This document shows, piece by piece, positions 34,395 to 43,343 of a DNA stretch of 64,000 nt. Origin of the DNA: Methanobacterium_B sp963703015 (GTDB lineage Archaea > Methanobacteriota > Methanobacteria > Methanobacteriales > Methanobacteriaceae); the NCBI GenBank assembly GCA_963703015.1, contig OY969779.1, positions 2,108,001-2,172,000 of the forward strand, written 5' to 3'. Each line of letters opens with the position of its first letter. Position 1 is the stretch's first letter. A program made the position numbers and the translations under genes. Below the pieces are notes generated by a model that worked only from the letters and a program-made list of their open reading frames with translations, had not been told where the DNA came from and did not search any database.

Positions 34395-36200
34395 ATGATC
34401 ATAAATACATTTAAAAAAAGTCTAATGAATCAATACTTAACTAATCTTATAAAATTATTGAAAAAAAAAGTTTCATATTCTCTAATTTTGATGGTTTTAA
34501 TAAGTTTAACAGAGGGATTTAGTTTAATATTGTTAATCCCTTTACTTCAACTGATTGGTATAGATATGGGCTCGGGATCTGTAAACCAAATCGGGGGATA
34601 TATTTCTATTTTTTTTAATGCTCTTGGATTGAAACCTTCCTTGATTTTAGTTCTTATCATATATGTTTTGGTGATAAGTGTAATAGCTATTTTAAATAGA
34701 ATGCAAAACGTCATCACAGCAGATATTCAATATCAATTTGCAGCCGATATGCGAATCAATTTGTATAAATCTATTACAAATTCCAATTGGCTTTTCTTCT
34801 CAAGGATGAAATCATCTAACTTTGCACATGCCTTGACTAACGAAATAGAAAGGGTGAGCATTGGAACTGGACAGTTCTTAACTTTATTAGCAAGCATAAT
34901 GATTTTGTTAGTGTATATTATTTTTGCACTTAAACTAGCTGGTTTAATTACTGGAGTTATATTCATTGTGGGAGTAATAATTTTGCTAATATTGAGAAAA
35001 AAGATTAATAGTTCCAGAACTAAAGGTGAACATGTTACAACCACTACACAAGATTTATACTCGTCTATAATTCAGCAATTAAATGGCATGAAAACAATTA
35101 AGAGTTTTGGCATGGAAGAAGAAAATATTAAAATATTTTCTAAACAAACTGATCAAGTAGCACAAACTTACCTTGATACGATTCAAAGTTATGCTGATGT
35201 AAAATTACTATTTGACGTTGGAACTGTGGTCATACTTTCTATTATTGTGTGGCTTTTGATTGAAGTTGTGAACATATCCACTGTAACCCTACTTATTTTA
35301 ATTTATTTATTTGTGAGAATGATCCCACAATTTTCAATAATACAAAGAAGTTATCAATATTTTATAAGCATCCTACCTGCATATAATAATGTAATAACTC
35401 TTGAAAAAGAGTGCATCGAAAAAACAGATATTAAAGGGCAAGTTAACGACAAAATAAAGTTAAATAACTCAATAACTTTTAATAATGTTTCATTTTCATA
35501 TTCTAAATCAAATTATTTTTCAATGGAAAATTTAAACCTTAAAATAAACGCAGGCAAAACAATAGCAATAGTGGGACCTTCTGGTTCTGGAAAAACAACA
35601 ATTGCAGACATGATTATGGGACTCATTTTTCCTGAGGAAGGTGAGTTGAAAGTTGATGATCTTACTTTATCTCCAGAACTACTTAGAATCTGGAGAAATC
35701 AAATTGGATATGTATCTCAAGAAACTTTTCTATTTAATGAAAGTATAAGATCTAATCTGATTCTAGCAAATCCCAATGCTACGGATGAAGAGATAATAGA
35801 ATCTTTAAAATTAGCATCTGCATACCGATTTGTTAATAATCTACATGAAGGTTTAGAAACTAATATTGGTGATTTAGGAGTTAAATTATCTGGTGGAGAA
35901 AGACAAAGATTAGCATTAGCTCGTGCCTTACTCAGAAAACCATCTATTTTAATATTAGATGAAGCTACAAGTAACTTAGATTCAGAAAATGAGACAAAAA
36001 TTATGGAATCACTTGATGAGATTCATGGTGACATTACAATATTAATAATAGCACACAGGTTGTCCACAATTAAAAATGCCGATTATGTCTACTTAATTGA
36101 TAAGGGTCGTATTTTGGAATATGGGACTAAGGAAAAACTATTAAAAAATGATGAAGGACAATTCAAGTCCATTTATAATTCACAAGGTTTGTATGAATAA
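34395..36200 (+). CDS. ABC exporter, lasso peptide transporter/immunity (D)
   Basis: About 601 residues from ATG 34395 (TTG 34383 and ATG 34425 are also in frame; a TATA-like TTTATAAAT at 34370-34378 leaves little leader). Six membrane helices occur in residues 30-330. The nucleotide-binding domain has Walker A GPSGSGKT at about 394-401, signature LSGGERQRL at about 498-506 and Walker B SILILDEATS near 517-526. This is a half-transporter that works as a homodimer. There is no N-terminal C39 peptidase domain, as expected when leader cleavage is done by B1/B2. It probably exports the mature lasso peptide and confers self-protection. Confidence 0.9.
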   Translation: MIINTFKKSLMNQYLTNLIKLLKKKVSYSLILMVLISLTEGFSLILLIPLLQLIGIDMGSGSVNQIGGYISIFFNALGLKPSLILVLIIYVLVISVIAILNRMQNVITADIQYQFAADMRINLYKSITNSNWLFFSRMKSSNFAHALTNEIERVSIGTGQFLTLLASIMILLVYIIFALKLAGLITGVIFIVGVIILLILRKKINSSRTKGEHVTTTTQDLYSSIIQQLNGMKTIKSFGMEEENIKIFSKQTDQVAQTYLDTIQSYADVKLLFDVGTVVILSIIVWLLIEVVNISTVTLLILIYLFVRMIPQFSIIQRSYQYFISILPAYNNVITLEKECIEKTDIKGQVNDKIKLNNSITFNNVSFSYSKSNYFSMENLNLKINAGKTIAIVGPSGSGKTTIADMIMGLIFPEEGELKVDDLTLSPELLRIWRNQIGYVSQETFLFNESIRSNLILANPNATDEEIIESLKLASAYRFVNNLHEGLETNIGDLGVKLSGGERQRLALARALLRKPSILILDEATSNLDSENETKIMESLDEIHGDITILIIAHRLSTIKNADYVYLIDKGRILEYGTKEKLLKNDEGQFKSIYNSQGLYE

Positions 36201-36222
36201 ATTTTGATTTAAATTATGAGAA

Positions 36223-36639
36223 TTATATCAAGTTACCACTGGCATTGATTTTCAAATCATATTTAATTATATTATGGCTGGTGTCCGGAAAATCTATATA
36301 AATTCTTGAAACTCCTTTAGCCGGAATTGAAGGCGGGGTTAGATGGGGAGTATCGTTGGTAGCAATAACGTTTCCTTGAGTATCATAGGCTGTTGCAATT
36401 ATTTTTACATTTAAAGCATCATTCGAATTGTTATTAACTAGATATCCTCTTATATAATAATATTCAACTCCGTCTGTTCCATTGTAAGTTCCGGATGTAG
36501 TATTGTTTGAAAGATAAATTGAATCTTCTGAAAAGATTTTTTCTCCAAAAGTTCCATTGGGTGCTGTTTTGGTGGTACAACCAGAAATAGCAACTGAAAC
36601 AATTAGTAAAAGTGTTACACAGATAAATTTTTTAAACAT
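36223..36639 (-). CDS. Small lipoprotein, FxLYD-like
   Basis: 138 residues with a signal peptide and lipobox (CVTLLLIVSVAISGCTTK, cysteine at 21). The mature domain is beta-rich with the pattern YYYIRGYLVNNNSNDALNVKIIATAYDTQGNVIATNDT, similar to the FxLYD family of extracellular domains, and has several N-glycosylation sequons. It sits on the opposite strand between exporter D and nucleotidyltransferase N, convergent with D. It may be unrelated to lasso synthesis. Confidence 0.7.
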   Translation of the reverse strand: MFKKFICVTLLLIVSVAISGCTTKTAPNGTFGEKIFSEDSIYLSNNTTSGTYNGTDGVEYYYIRGYLVNNNSNDALNVKIIATAYDTQGNVIATNDTPHLTPPSIPAKGVSRIYIDFPDTSHNIIKYDLKINASGNLI

Positions 36640-36750
36640 TTAAGCACCGTTATGAAGTTTAATTGATTATGAATTCCTTGATTATGAATTCCAAATTTAA
36701 TTAAATTATTGTTGGAAAGATATATTTAATTATATTTCATAATTATAAAA

Positions 36751-37836
36751 ATGTTATATTTAAATAATAATAACTGTTCTAATTTTACTAATGAAGAAGA
36801 ACTTCTATTATTATGTGCAAGAGAACAAATTAATAAAGATCATAGAATTAAACTAAGAAATCTTTTGGAAAACGATATAAATTGGGATTATTTACTTAAA
36901 TTGGCAGCAAAACACAAAATTAAACCCCTTGTTTATAGTAGCTTAAAAACATTGGATAAAAATAAGATTCCAAAAGAAGTTTTCATAGAATTAGAATCCC
37001 ATTTTATTAGAAACTTACAAAAAAATTTGATGTATTTAGGACATTTATATAACATCTTAAAATTATTCCATAATAATAAAATCAAATCTATTCCGTATAA
37101 AGGGCCGGTTTTAGCTTTAAATGCCTATGGAAATTTAGGATTACGCGAATTTGTGGATCTGGATATATTTGTTCAAAAAAAGGACATAGTGCGCGCAAAA
37201 AACGTTCTTGTTTCAAATGGGTACATTAGTTATATCAAAAATTCAGGGTTTAAAGAAAATATTTATTACCAATTTCATAGGGACATGTTATTTTTTGATA
37301 GCAAACGTAATGTAAATATTGAAATTCAATGGAATTTCATTGGACAGTCATTCACATACAATGGGAATGTATTCAAAAATCCTAAAAACATCCATTCTAC
37401 AAAATTAAACAATAAAGAAATTTTTAGTCTTTCATCAGAAGACATGCTTTTAATTTTATGTATTCATGCTTCAGGCCATTTATGGGAACAGATATCTTGG
37501 ATATGTGATATTGTTGTATTCATTAATGTCAACAAGATAAACTGGACTAGTCTCATTAAAAAAAGTAAAATATTAGGTTTTAATCGAATATTAAATATAA
37601 ACCTTCTCTTATCAATGGAATTGTTTGATTTGAAAATTCCAAACGAATTTTCAGAATTAATATCCAATGATGAATACTCTAAAAAATTGGTCTCAGATAT
37701 TATAAAAATCCTTTTTCAAAGTGAAAGCTCAGGAAGAAGAAATTTTTACCTTTTTAAGATGCGTTACAAACTTAGGGAGAATCCCGTTCAAGGATTTAAA
37801 GATTTTATCAAAATAATAGTTTCAAACTTGATATAG
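36751..37836 (+). CDS. NTP_transf_5 nucleotidyltransferase, lasso tailoring candidate (N)
   Basis: 361 residues of the uncharacterised nucleotidyltransferase family (PF14907-like). The active-site region is visible at about 112-135: IPYKGPVLALNAYGNLGLREFVDLDIFV, where the DLD pair supplies metal ligands. A conserved helical part with HASGHLWEQISWICDI follows near 236-251. Family members recur in bacterial lasso clusters with an HprK-like kinase; one (PsmN of pseudomycoidin) was reported to add sugars to the phosphorylated serine. I infer a similar role here, acting after K. ATG 36751 has no clear ribosome binding site, so it may be leaderless. It stands apart from D by the small lipoprotein gene. 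Confidence 0.78.
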   Translation: MLYLNNNNCSNFTNEEELLLLCAREQINKDHRIKLRNLLENDINWDYLLKLAAKHKIKPLVYSSLKTLDKNKIPKEVFIELESHFIRNLQKNLMYLGHLYNILKLFHNNKIKSIPYKGPVLALNAYGNLGLREFVDLDIFVQKKDIVRAKNVLVSNGYISYIKNSGFKENIYYQFHRDMLFFDSKRNVNIEIQWNFIGQSFTYNGNVFKNPKNIHSTKLNNKEIFSLSSEDMLLILCIHASGHLWEQISWICDIVVFINVNKINWTSLIKKSKILGFNRILNINLLLSMELFDLKIPNEFSELISNDEYSKKLVSDIIKILFQSESSGRRNFYLFKMRYKLRENPVQGFKDFIKIIVSNLI

Positions 37837-37992
37837 ATACATAGTAACATAAATATTATTAAAACCTTTAATATAAATTTATAATAAATATTTGAAGATA
37901 AAACTATTTTATATTTTATTATTTGGTGAATGCCAAATTAAAGAATGTTTGATATTTTATTGGAGTTATCCTAATGAATTTGGAGAATTTAA

Positions 37993-38934
37993 ATGGAAAA
38001 TGATAAAATATTGGTAACTGGTGGGGCCGGATTTATTGGAACAAATCTGGTGAATGAATTGAAAAATAGGGGACATGAAGTTGTTGCTGTTGATTTAGTA
38101 AATACTGATAATACAGATTATGTTCGAGCAGATGTAAAGAATTATAGACAACTTGAAAATGTTTTCGATTCCAACAAATTTGACTATGTGTACCACCTTG
38201 CTGCAGAATATGGTAGATGGAATGGTGAAGCATATTATGAAAATCTATGGCAAACCAACGTCGTAGGAACGAAACACATGCTTCGTTTACAAGAAAAATT
38301 AGGTTTTCGAATGATATTTTTTTCATCAGCTGAAGTATATGGGGATTACAATGGTGTCATGAGTGAAGATGTCATGGAAAAGAATTCAATTAAAGACACT
38401 TATCAAATGAATGATTATGCAATAAGTAAATGGGCTGGAGAACTTATGTGTATGAATTCTGCTACCATGTTCGATACTGAAACAGTTAGGGTGAGACCAG
38501 TCAATTGTTACGGTCCAGAAGAACATTACACTCCTTATAGGGGATTTATTCCATTATTTATTTACCTGGCATTGTTTGGTAAACCATATAATGTGTACAA
38601 AGGGCATAAAAGAATAATAGATTACGTTGAGGATACCGTTAAAACATTTGCAAATATTTTGGATAATTTTAAACCGGGAGAATCGTATAATGTTGGCGGA
38701 AAACAAGAATGGGAAAGGGAAATAAAGGATTATTCTGATTTAATATTAGATGCTGTTGGAGTGGATGATTCAATAGTAACTTACCATGATGCAGAACCAT
38801 TCACAACTCAAGTTAAAACAATAGATTTTTCCAAGTCAATTAAAGATTTAAAGCATGATCCGAAGGTAACTCCTGAAGAAGGAATAAAGAGGACAGTTGA
38901 ATGGATGAAATGGTATTATAGGATTGGTGAATAA
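37993..38934 (+). CDS. NAD-dependent epimerase/dehydratase (extended SDR)
   Basis: 313 residues. The Rossmann motif GGAGFIGTNL is at 10-19, the substrate-side SSAEVYG at about 114-120 and the YAISKWAGE (YxxxK) motif near 142-150. The VRPVNCYGP segment is typical of UDP- or dTDP-sugar 4-epimerases and decarboxylases. It is the first gene of a same-strand run to 45319 and ends three bases before the next epimerase. The start ATG 37993 has a GGAG site 8 bases upstream. The precise sugar is not predictable from sequence alone. Confidence 0.88.
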   Translation: MENDKILVTGGAGFIGTNLVNELKNRGHEVVAVDLVNTDNTDYVRADVKNYRQLENVFDSNKFDYVYHLAAEYGRWNGEAYYENLWQTNVVGTKHMLRLQEKLGFRMIFFSSAEVYGDYNGVMSEDVMEKNSIKDTYQMNDYAISKWAGELMCMNSATMFDTETVRVRPVNCYGPEEHYTPYRGFIPLFIYLALFGKPYNVYKGHKRIIDYVEDTVKTFANILDNFKPGESYNVGGKQEWEREIKDYSDLILDAVGVDDSIVTYHDAEPFTTQVKTIDFSKSIKDLKHDPKVTPEEGIKRTVEWMKWYYRIGE

Positions 38935-38936
38935 AT

Positions 38937-39929
38937 TTGAAGTTTTCAGATTACAGTGGAAAGACAATATTAGTTACTGGGGGTGCGGGTTGTGTTGGTA
39001 GTAACCTTTGTAAAACACTCTCCGAATTGGATGCTGCTAACATATTAATATTTGACAACCTTTCATCTGCATACGAATGGAACATGCCTAAAGCAGATAA
39101 CATAAAATTCGTGAAGGGAGATATATTAAACGATGAAGACCTGAAAAGAGTTTTTAAGGAAAAACCGGATTATGTGTTTCATTTAGCTGCTCATTTTGCT
39201 AACCAAAATTCTGTTGACAACCCTGAAAAGGATTTAATGGTTAATGGTATTGGTATTTTGAAAGTTTTAGAGTATGCTCAGTTAGTTAATGTTGATAGAT
39301 TCGTATATTCCTCATCTGGCTGTGGAGTTTATGGTTTGGATTCAAAAATGCCTTTCAGAGAGCATGATATTTCAATTAATTTACACACACCTTATCAAGT
39401 CACGAAACTGTTAGGTGAGCTATACACCAATTATTTCCATAATCTTTATGATCTGCCCGTTGTTAATGCTCGATTTTTCAATGTATTTGGTCCTGGTGAA
39501 GTTCCTGGAAAATATCGTAATGTAATTCCCAACTTTTTTTATTGGGCTATGAATGGGCAGCCATTACCCATAACTGGAGATGGTACTGAAACTAGAGATT
39601 GGACATTTGTTGAGGATATTGTTGAGGGTTTACTTTCGATGGGTGTGTTTGAGAACGCTATTGGTGAAGCAATAAATTTGGGTTCATCTCATGAAACTCG
39701 AGTTGGGGATATGGCTGAGATGGTAAATCAGTTAACAAACAATAGATCTGGAATTAAATATACAGAAAGACGTGATTGGGATGCTAAAACATGTTTGTTG
39801 TCTTCCATTGACAAAGCATCTGATATTTTGGGGTATAAACCTGAAATCAAATTTGAAGAAGGTATGGAAAAAACTCATAAATGGTTTGTTGATAATTGGG
39901 AAAATATCAATAGGAGTGCTGAGTTTTGA
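38937..39929 (+). CDS. NAD-dependent sugar-nucleotide epimerase (UDP-glucose 4-epimerase-like)
   Basis: 330 residues from TTG 38937, supported by GGTGA 8 bases upstream. GGAGCVGSNL lies at 16-25, DNLSSAYEWNMP at 40-51, SSSGCGVYG at about 125-133 and the YQVTKLLGE motif (YxxxK) near 152-160. NARFFNVFGPGE fits the epimerase/dehydratase branch. It overlaps the next glycosyltransferase start (TTGA) by four bases, so the two are co-translated. It probably supplies activated sugars for the surface glycan made by the downstream transferases. Confidence 0.88.
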   Translation: MKFSDYSGKTILVTGGAGCVGSNLCKTLSELDAANILIFDNLSSAYEWNMPKADNIKFVKGDILNDEDLKRVFKEKPDYVFHLAAHFANQNSVDNPEKDLMVNGIGILKVLEYAQLVNVDRFVYSSSGCGVYGLDSKMPFREHDISINLHTPYQVTKLLGELYTNYFHNLYDLPVVNARFFNVFGPGEVPGKYRNVIPNFFYWAMNGQPLPITGDGTETRDWTFVEDIVEGLLSMGVFENAIGEAINLGSSHETRVGDMAEMVNQLTNNRSGIKYTERRDWDAKTCLLSSIDKASDILGYKPEIKFEEGMEKTHKWFVDNWENINRSAEF

Positions 39930-41083
39930 AAATACTGGTTGTACAGGAATCAGATTGGATTAAACGCAACCCTCATCAACAACATCATCTTATGGAACGA
40001 TTATCGATGAGGGGACATGATATTCGAGTAATTGATTATCCAATTGATTTCAAAGAAGAAAAGGGCTTGATCCATAGAAGGAAAGTCACAAAAGATTATA
40101 AAAAGATTCATACTGATGCCAATATACAAGTGATAAGTCCAAGTATTTTGAAGATCCCATATTTGGTTTATCCTTCATTGTTATTTAGTCATAATCGTGA
40201 AATTCATCGTCAAATTAAAGAATATAAACCAGATATAATAATCGGTTTTGGAATAATCAACACTTACTTGGCATCCAGAATAGCCAAAAAGGAAAAAATA
40301 CCCTTCATTTACTATTGGATTGATGTTTTGCACATGCTTATTCCGGATAAGGGTTTTGAAAATATTGGGGAATATTTAGAAAGGTTGACAATTAAAAATT
40401 CAGATTTGGTTCTAACAATCAATCATAAATTGGAAGAAGTAGTAAAAAATTTAGGGGCCAAAAATACTGGTGTTATAGGTGCGGGAATTGATCTAGATAA
40501 ATTCGATCATAATTTAGATGGATCAGAACTTAGAAAAAATTTAGGTATAAAAGAAGATGAAAAAGTTTTATTTTTTATGGGTTTTTTATATCACTTTTCA
40601 GGACTTAAAGAAATTATATTGGAAATTTCAAATGTTGAGCATCTGAATTTCAAACTCTTAATAGTAGGTGATGGGGAGGCTTATTCAGATCTAAAAAAAA
40701 CAATTGAAAAGTATAAACTAGAAGACAAAGTTTTCTTAGTAGGTCGTAAAGATTATAAAGAAATACCAAAGTATATAGCAGCTTCAGATATCTGTATTTT
40801 ACCTGCTGATCCTAATGAAAGGATAATGCAAGATATTGTTCCAATAAAATTATATGAATATATGGCCATGAGTAAACCTGTGATAACAACGAAACTCCCT
40901 GGAATTATGATGGAATTTGGTGAGGAAAATGGAATACACTATGTTGACAAACCTTCAGATGTTCTAGATAAGGTATATAATATTGATGTTAATGATGAAG
41001 GAAGAAAATCACACAAATTTGCTAAAAAAAATGATTGGATAAAGATCACGGATGAATTTGAAAAATCTTTAAAGATAAAATAA
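39926..41083 (+). CDS. Glycosyltransferase family 4
   Basis: 385 residues of GT-B fold. The N-terminal half starts MKILVVQESDW; the C-terminal donor-binding half has VLFFMGFLYHFSGLKEI, LLIVGDGEAYSDL and KLYEYMAMSKPVITTKLPG, the typical E-x7-E-like GT4 motif. TTG 39926 follows an AGGAG site and overlaps the upstream stop. It is the first of several glycosyltransferases in the island and probably acts on a membrane lipid-linked sugar on the cytoplasmic face. Sugar specificity is unknown. Confidence 0.88.
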   Translation: MKILVVQESDWIKRNPHQQHHLMERLSMRGHDIRVIDYPIDFKEEKGLIHRRKVTKDYKKIHTDANIQVISPSILKIPYLVYPSLLFSHNREIHRQIKEYKPDIIIGFGIINTYLASRIAKKEKIPFIYYWIDVLHMLIPDKGFENIGEYLERLTIKNSDLVLTINHKLEEVVKNLGAKNTGVIGAGIDLDKFDHNLDGSELRKNLGIKEDEKVLFFMGFLYHFSGLKEIILEISNVEHLNFKLLIVGDGEAYSDLKKTIEKYKLEDKVFLVGRKDYKEIPKYIAASDICILPADPNERIMQDIVPIKLYEYMAMSKPVITTKLPGIMMEFGEENGIHYVDKPSDVLDKVYNIDVNDEGRKSHKFAKKNDWIKITDEFEKSLKIK

Positions 41084-41096
41084 TGGGGAATTTTTA

Positions 41097-42150
41097 ATGG
41101 AAAAACTTCTAGTGGGTATCGTGGGATGTGGATTGATTTCTAAATTAAGACATATTCCTTCTTATAAAAGTATTAAAAATGTGGAATTAGTTGCAGTGTG
41201 TGATTTAAATGAAGAATTAGCTAAAAGAACTGCTAAAGAATTTAATATACCTAGATATTATACTGATGCCAAAAAAATGTTTGAATATGAAAATTTGGAT
41301 ATTGTTGACATTTGTGTTCCTCCACAGATACATGCACCTATAGCAATTGATGCTATGGAAAGTGGATCACATGTAATAATGGAAAAACCCATGGCAACAA
41401 AGGTTTCTGACTGTGAAGAAATGATCAGAACATCCAAAGATAATGAAGTAAAATTATCAATTGTGCACAATGATCTATTTCATCCTCCTTTTATAAAAGC
41501 TAAAGAAATGTATGAAAATGGTGAAATTGGAGAATTTCGAGGAATGAAAATATTTTTGTCCACACCCAAACAAGATATGTTGGATCTGAAAGATTATTGG
41601 TATCATAAGCTTCCTGGAGGGGTTATTGGTGAAACAGGTCCCCACATATCGTATATGTCATTACAGTTTCTGAAAAATATACAAAATGTTGATGTATTTG
41701 CAAAGAATTTTTTAAATTATTCTTGGGCTCCTTATGACGACTTTAGAGTTGAAATTGAGGGACAAAATGGATTTAGTTCGGTTGCTTTATCTTATACAAC
41801 TAATTACTGGGCTGCAACAGTAGATATTATCGGATCTGATGCTTTGTTACAAATAGATCTAAATTCTATGACTATCATTAAGCATGATTTAAATGAGTTA
41901 AGTTATGTTCCTATTGCTAAACAGACTTTAGGATCGGTAGGTCAAAAATTGGGTAATACCATATCAAAAGCAGCTAATGTTGTGTCAGGAAGACAAAAAA
42001 ATTGGCACTGAATTAGTAATCGAAAAGTATGTGGAAAGCATTTTAAATGGAACCCCACTTCCTGTAACTCCTGAAGAAGGTCTAGAAACTACAAAATTGA
42101 TGGAGATAGTTGTAGCCACTTTTGAAGAAAAATATTTATCAAGTGAATAA
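41097..42150 (+). CDS. Gfo/Idh/MocA oxidoreductase with apparent frameshift
   Basis: The open frame 41097-42011 gives 304 residues, with the Rossmann motif GIVGCGLISKLRHIPSY at about 7-23 and the EKPMATKVSDCEEM segment (K and P of the family signature). The frame ends early at TGA 42009-42011, after an A7 run at 41995-42001. If one A is removed the frame continues to TAA 42148-42150 with a typical family C-terminus (ELVIEKYVESILNGTPLPVT, EEGLETTKLMEIVVATFEEKY). The next gene then starts one base after this stop. The break is therefore either a sequencing error, a recent mutation, or slippage at the A-run. GGGGAA lies before ATG 41097. It probably reduces or oxidises a nucleotide sugar. Confidence 0.82.
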
Positions 42151-42151
42151 T

Positions 42152-43330
42152 ATGAAAATATTACAAGTTTCTAACTCTTTTAAACCAGCATGGGAGACAG
42201 GCGGCACAACTAGGGTTGTATACGATATATCACATCAATTGGCTAATCTAGGACATGAGATAACTGTTTATACAACTGATAGGGGTCAAGAGCGTGTTAA
42301 AATTCAGAAAAATAGTTCAGTTGTTGTTGACAACTTTGTTGTGTATTATTTCAGAAATATCTCCAACTATTTAGCAATGAAATTGAATATTGTGACTCCA
42401 TATTACTTATTTTTCGCAGCGAGAAAACAAATAAAAAAATTTGATGTAATACACATCCATGAACATAGAACTTTTTTAGCGGTGGTAGTAGCATATTTTG
42501 CAAGAAGATATAATGTACCATATATGGTACAAGCACATGGTTCTGTAATGCCATTTTATCAAAAAACATTAATTAAAAAAATATTTGATAAGTTATGGGG
42601 CAACAATATTTTAAATGGTGCTTCCAAAGTCATTGCTTTAACTAAAATAGAATCTCAACAATATGAAAAAATGGGAATTGATGAGACGAGAATTGAAATT
42701 ATTCCTAATGGGATAAATTTATTTGAATATAAAAAATTACCAATCAAAGGTAAATTTAGAAAAAAATATGATATTAAAGATGATGAAAAAATTATTTTAT
42801 ATTTAGGAAGATTAAATCGGATAAAAGGGATAGATGTGCTATTAGAGGCTTTTTCTGATCTATTAATTGATACAAAAAATGTTAAACTTGTTATTGCAGG
42901 TCCTGATGATGGATTACTTAAACTTTTATTGGAATTATCAATTAAATTAAAACTCGATGATAAAATTATATTTACTGGGCCCATTTATGATCTGAACAAA
43001 ATTGAAGCTTATATAGACGCAAATGTCTATGTTTTACCTTCTGTTTATGAAACATTTCCCAATACTGTAATTGAATCATGTGCATGTGGTACTCCAGTGA
43101 TCATAACGGATAGATGTGGTATTTCAAATTTGATTAAAAATAATGTGGGATGTATAGTGACATTAGATAAAGAATCTTTGAGGCAGGCTTTAAAATGTAT
43201 GTTGGAAAATGAACAATTTCATAATAAAATGGCTAATAATTGTAAAAATTTTGTAAATTCAGAATTTAATTTAAAAAATACTATGCATAAATTGGAAAGC
43301 ATTTATTCCCTTAGTGATGAATTTGATTAA
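42152..43330 (+). CDS. Glycosyltransferase family 4
   Basis: 392 residues from ATG 42152, where a typical GT4 start (MKILQVSNSFKPAWETGGTTRVVYDIS) begins; the frame opens upstream at 42122 but overlaps the oxidoreductase tail. The Rossmann acceptor domain is followed by the donor domain: IILYLGRLNRIKGIDVLLEAF, LVIAGPDDG and PSVYETFPNTVIESCACGTPVIITD. It probably adds a hexose to a lipid-linked or cell-surface glycan. It is embedded in the same-strand island. Confidence 0.88.
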   Translation: MKILQVSNSFKPAWETGGTTRVVYDISHQLANLGHEITVYTTDRGQERVKIQKNSSVVVDNFVVYYFRNISNYLAMKLNIVTPYYLFFAARKQIKKFDVIHIHEHRTFLAVVVAYFARRYNVPYMVQAHGSVMPFYQKTLIKKIFDKLWGNNILNGASKVIALTKIESQQYEKMGIDETRIEIIPNGINLFEYKKLPIKGKFRKKYDIKDDEKIILYLGRLNRIKGIDVLLEAFSDLLIDTKNVKLVIAGPDDGLLKLLLELSIKLKLDDKIIFTGPIYDLNKIEAYIDANVYVLPSVYETFPNTVIESCACGTPVIITDRCGISNLIKNNVGCIVTLDKESLRQALKCMLENEQFHNKMANNCKNFVNSEFNLKNTMHKLESIYSLSDEFD

Positions 43331-43343
43331 TGGGGTTACTAAA

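Noticed and set aside
37974..37991. Tiny frame ATG-AAT-TTG-GAG-AAT before the first epimerase
   Set aside because: Only five codons before a stop; the GGAG inside it is simply the ribosome binding site of the epimerase.
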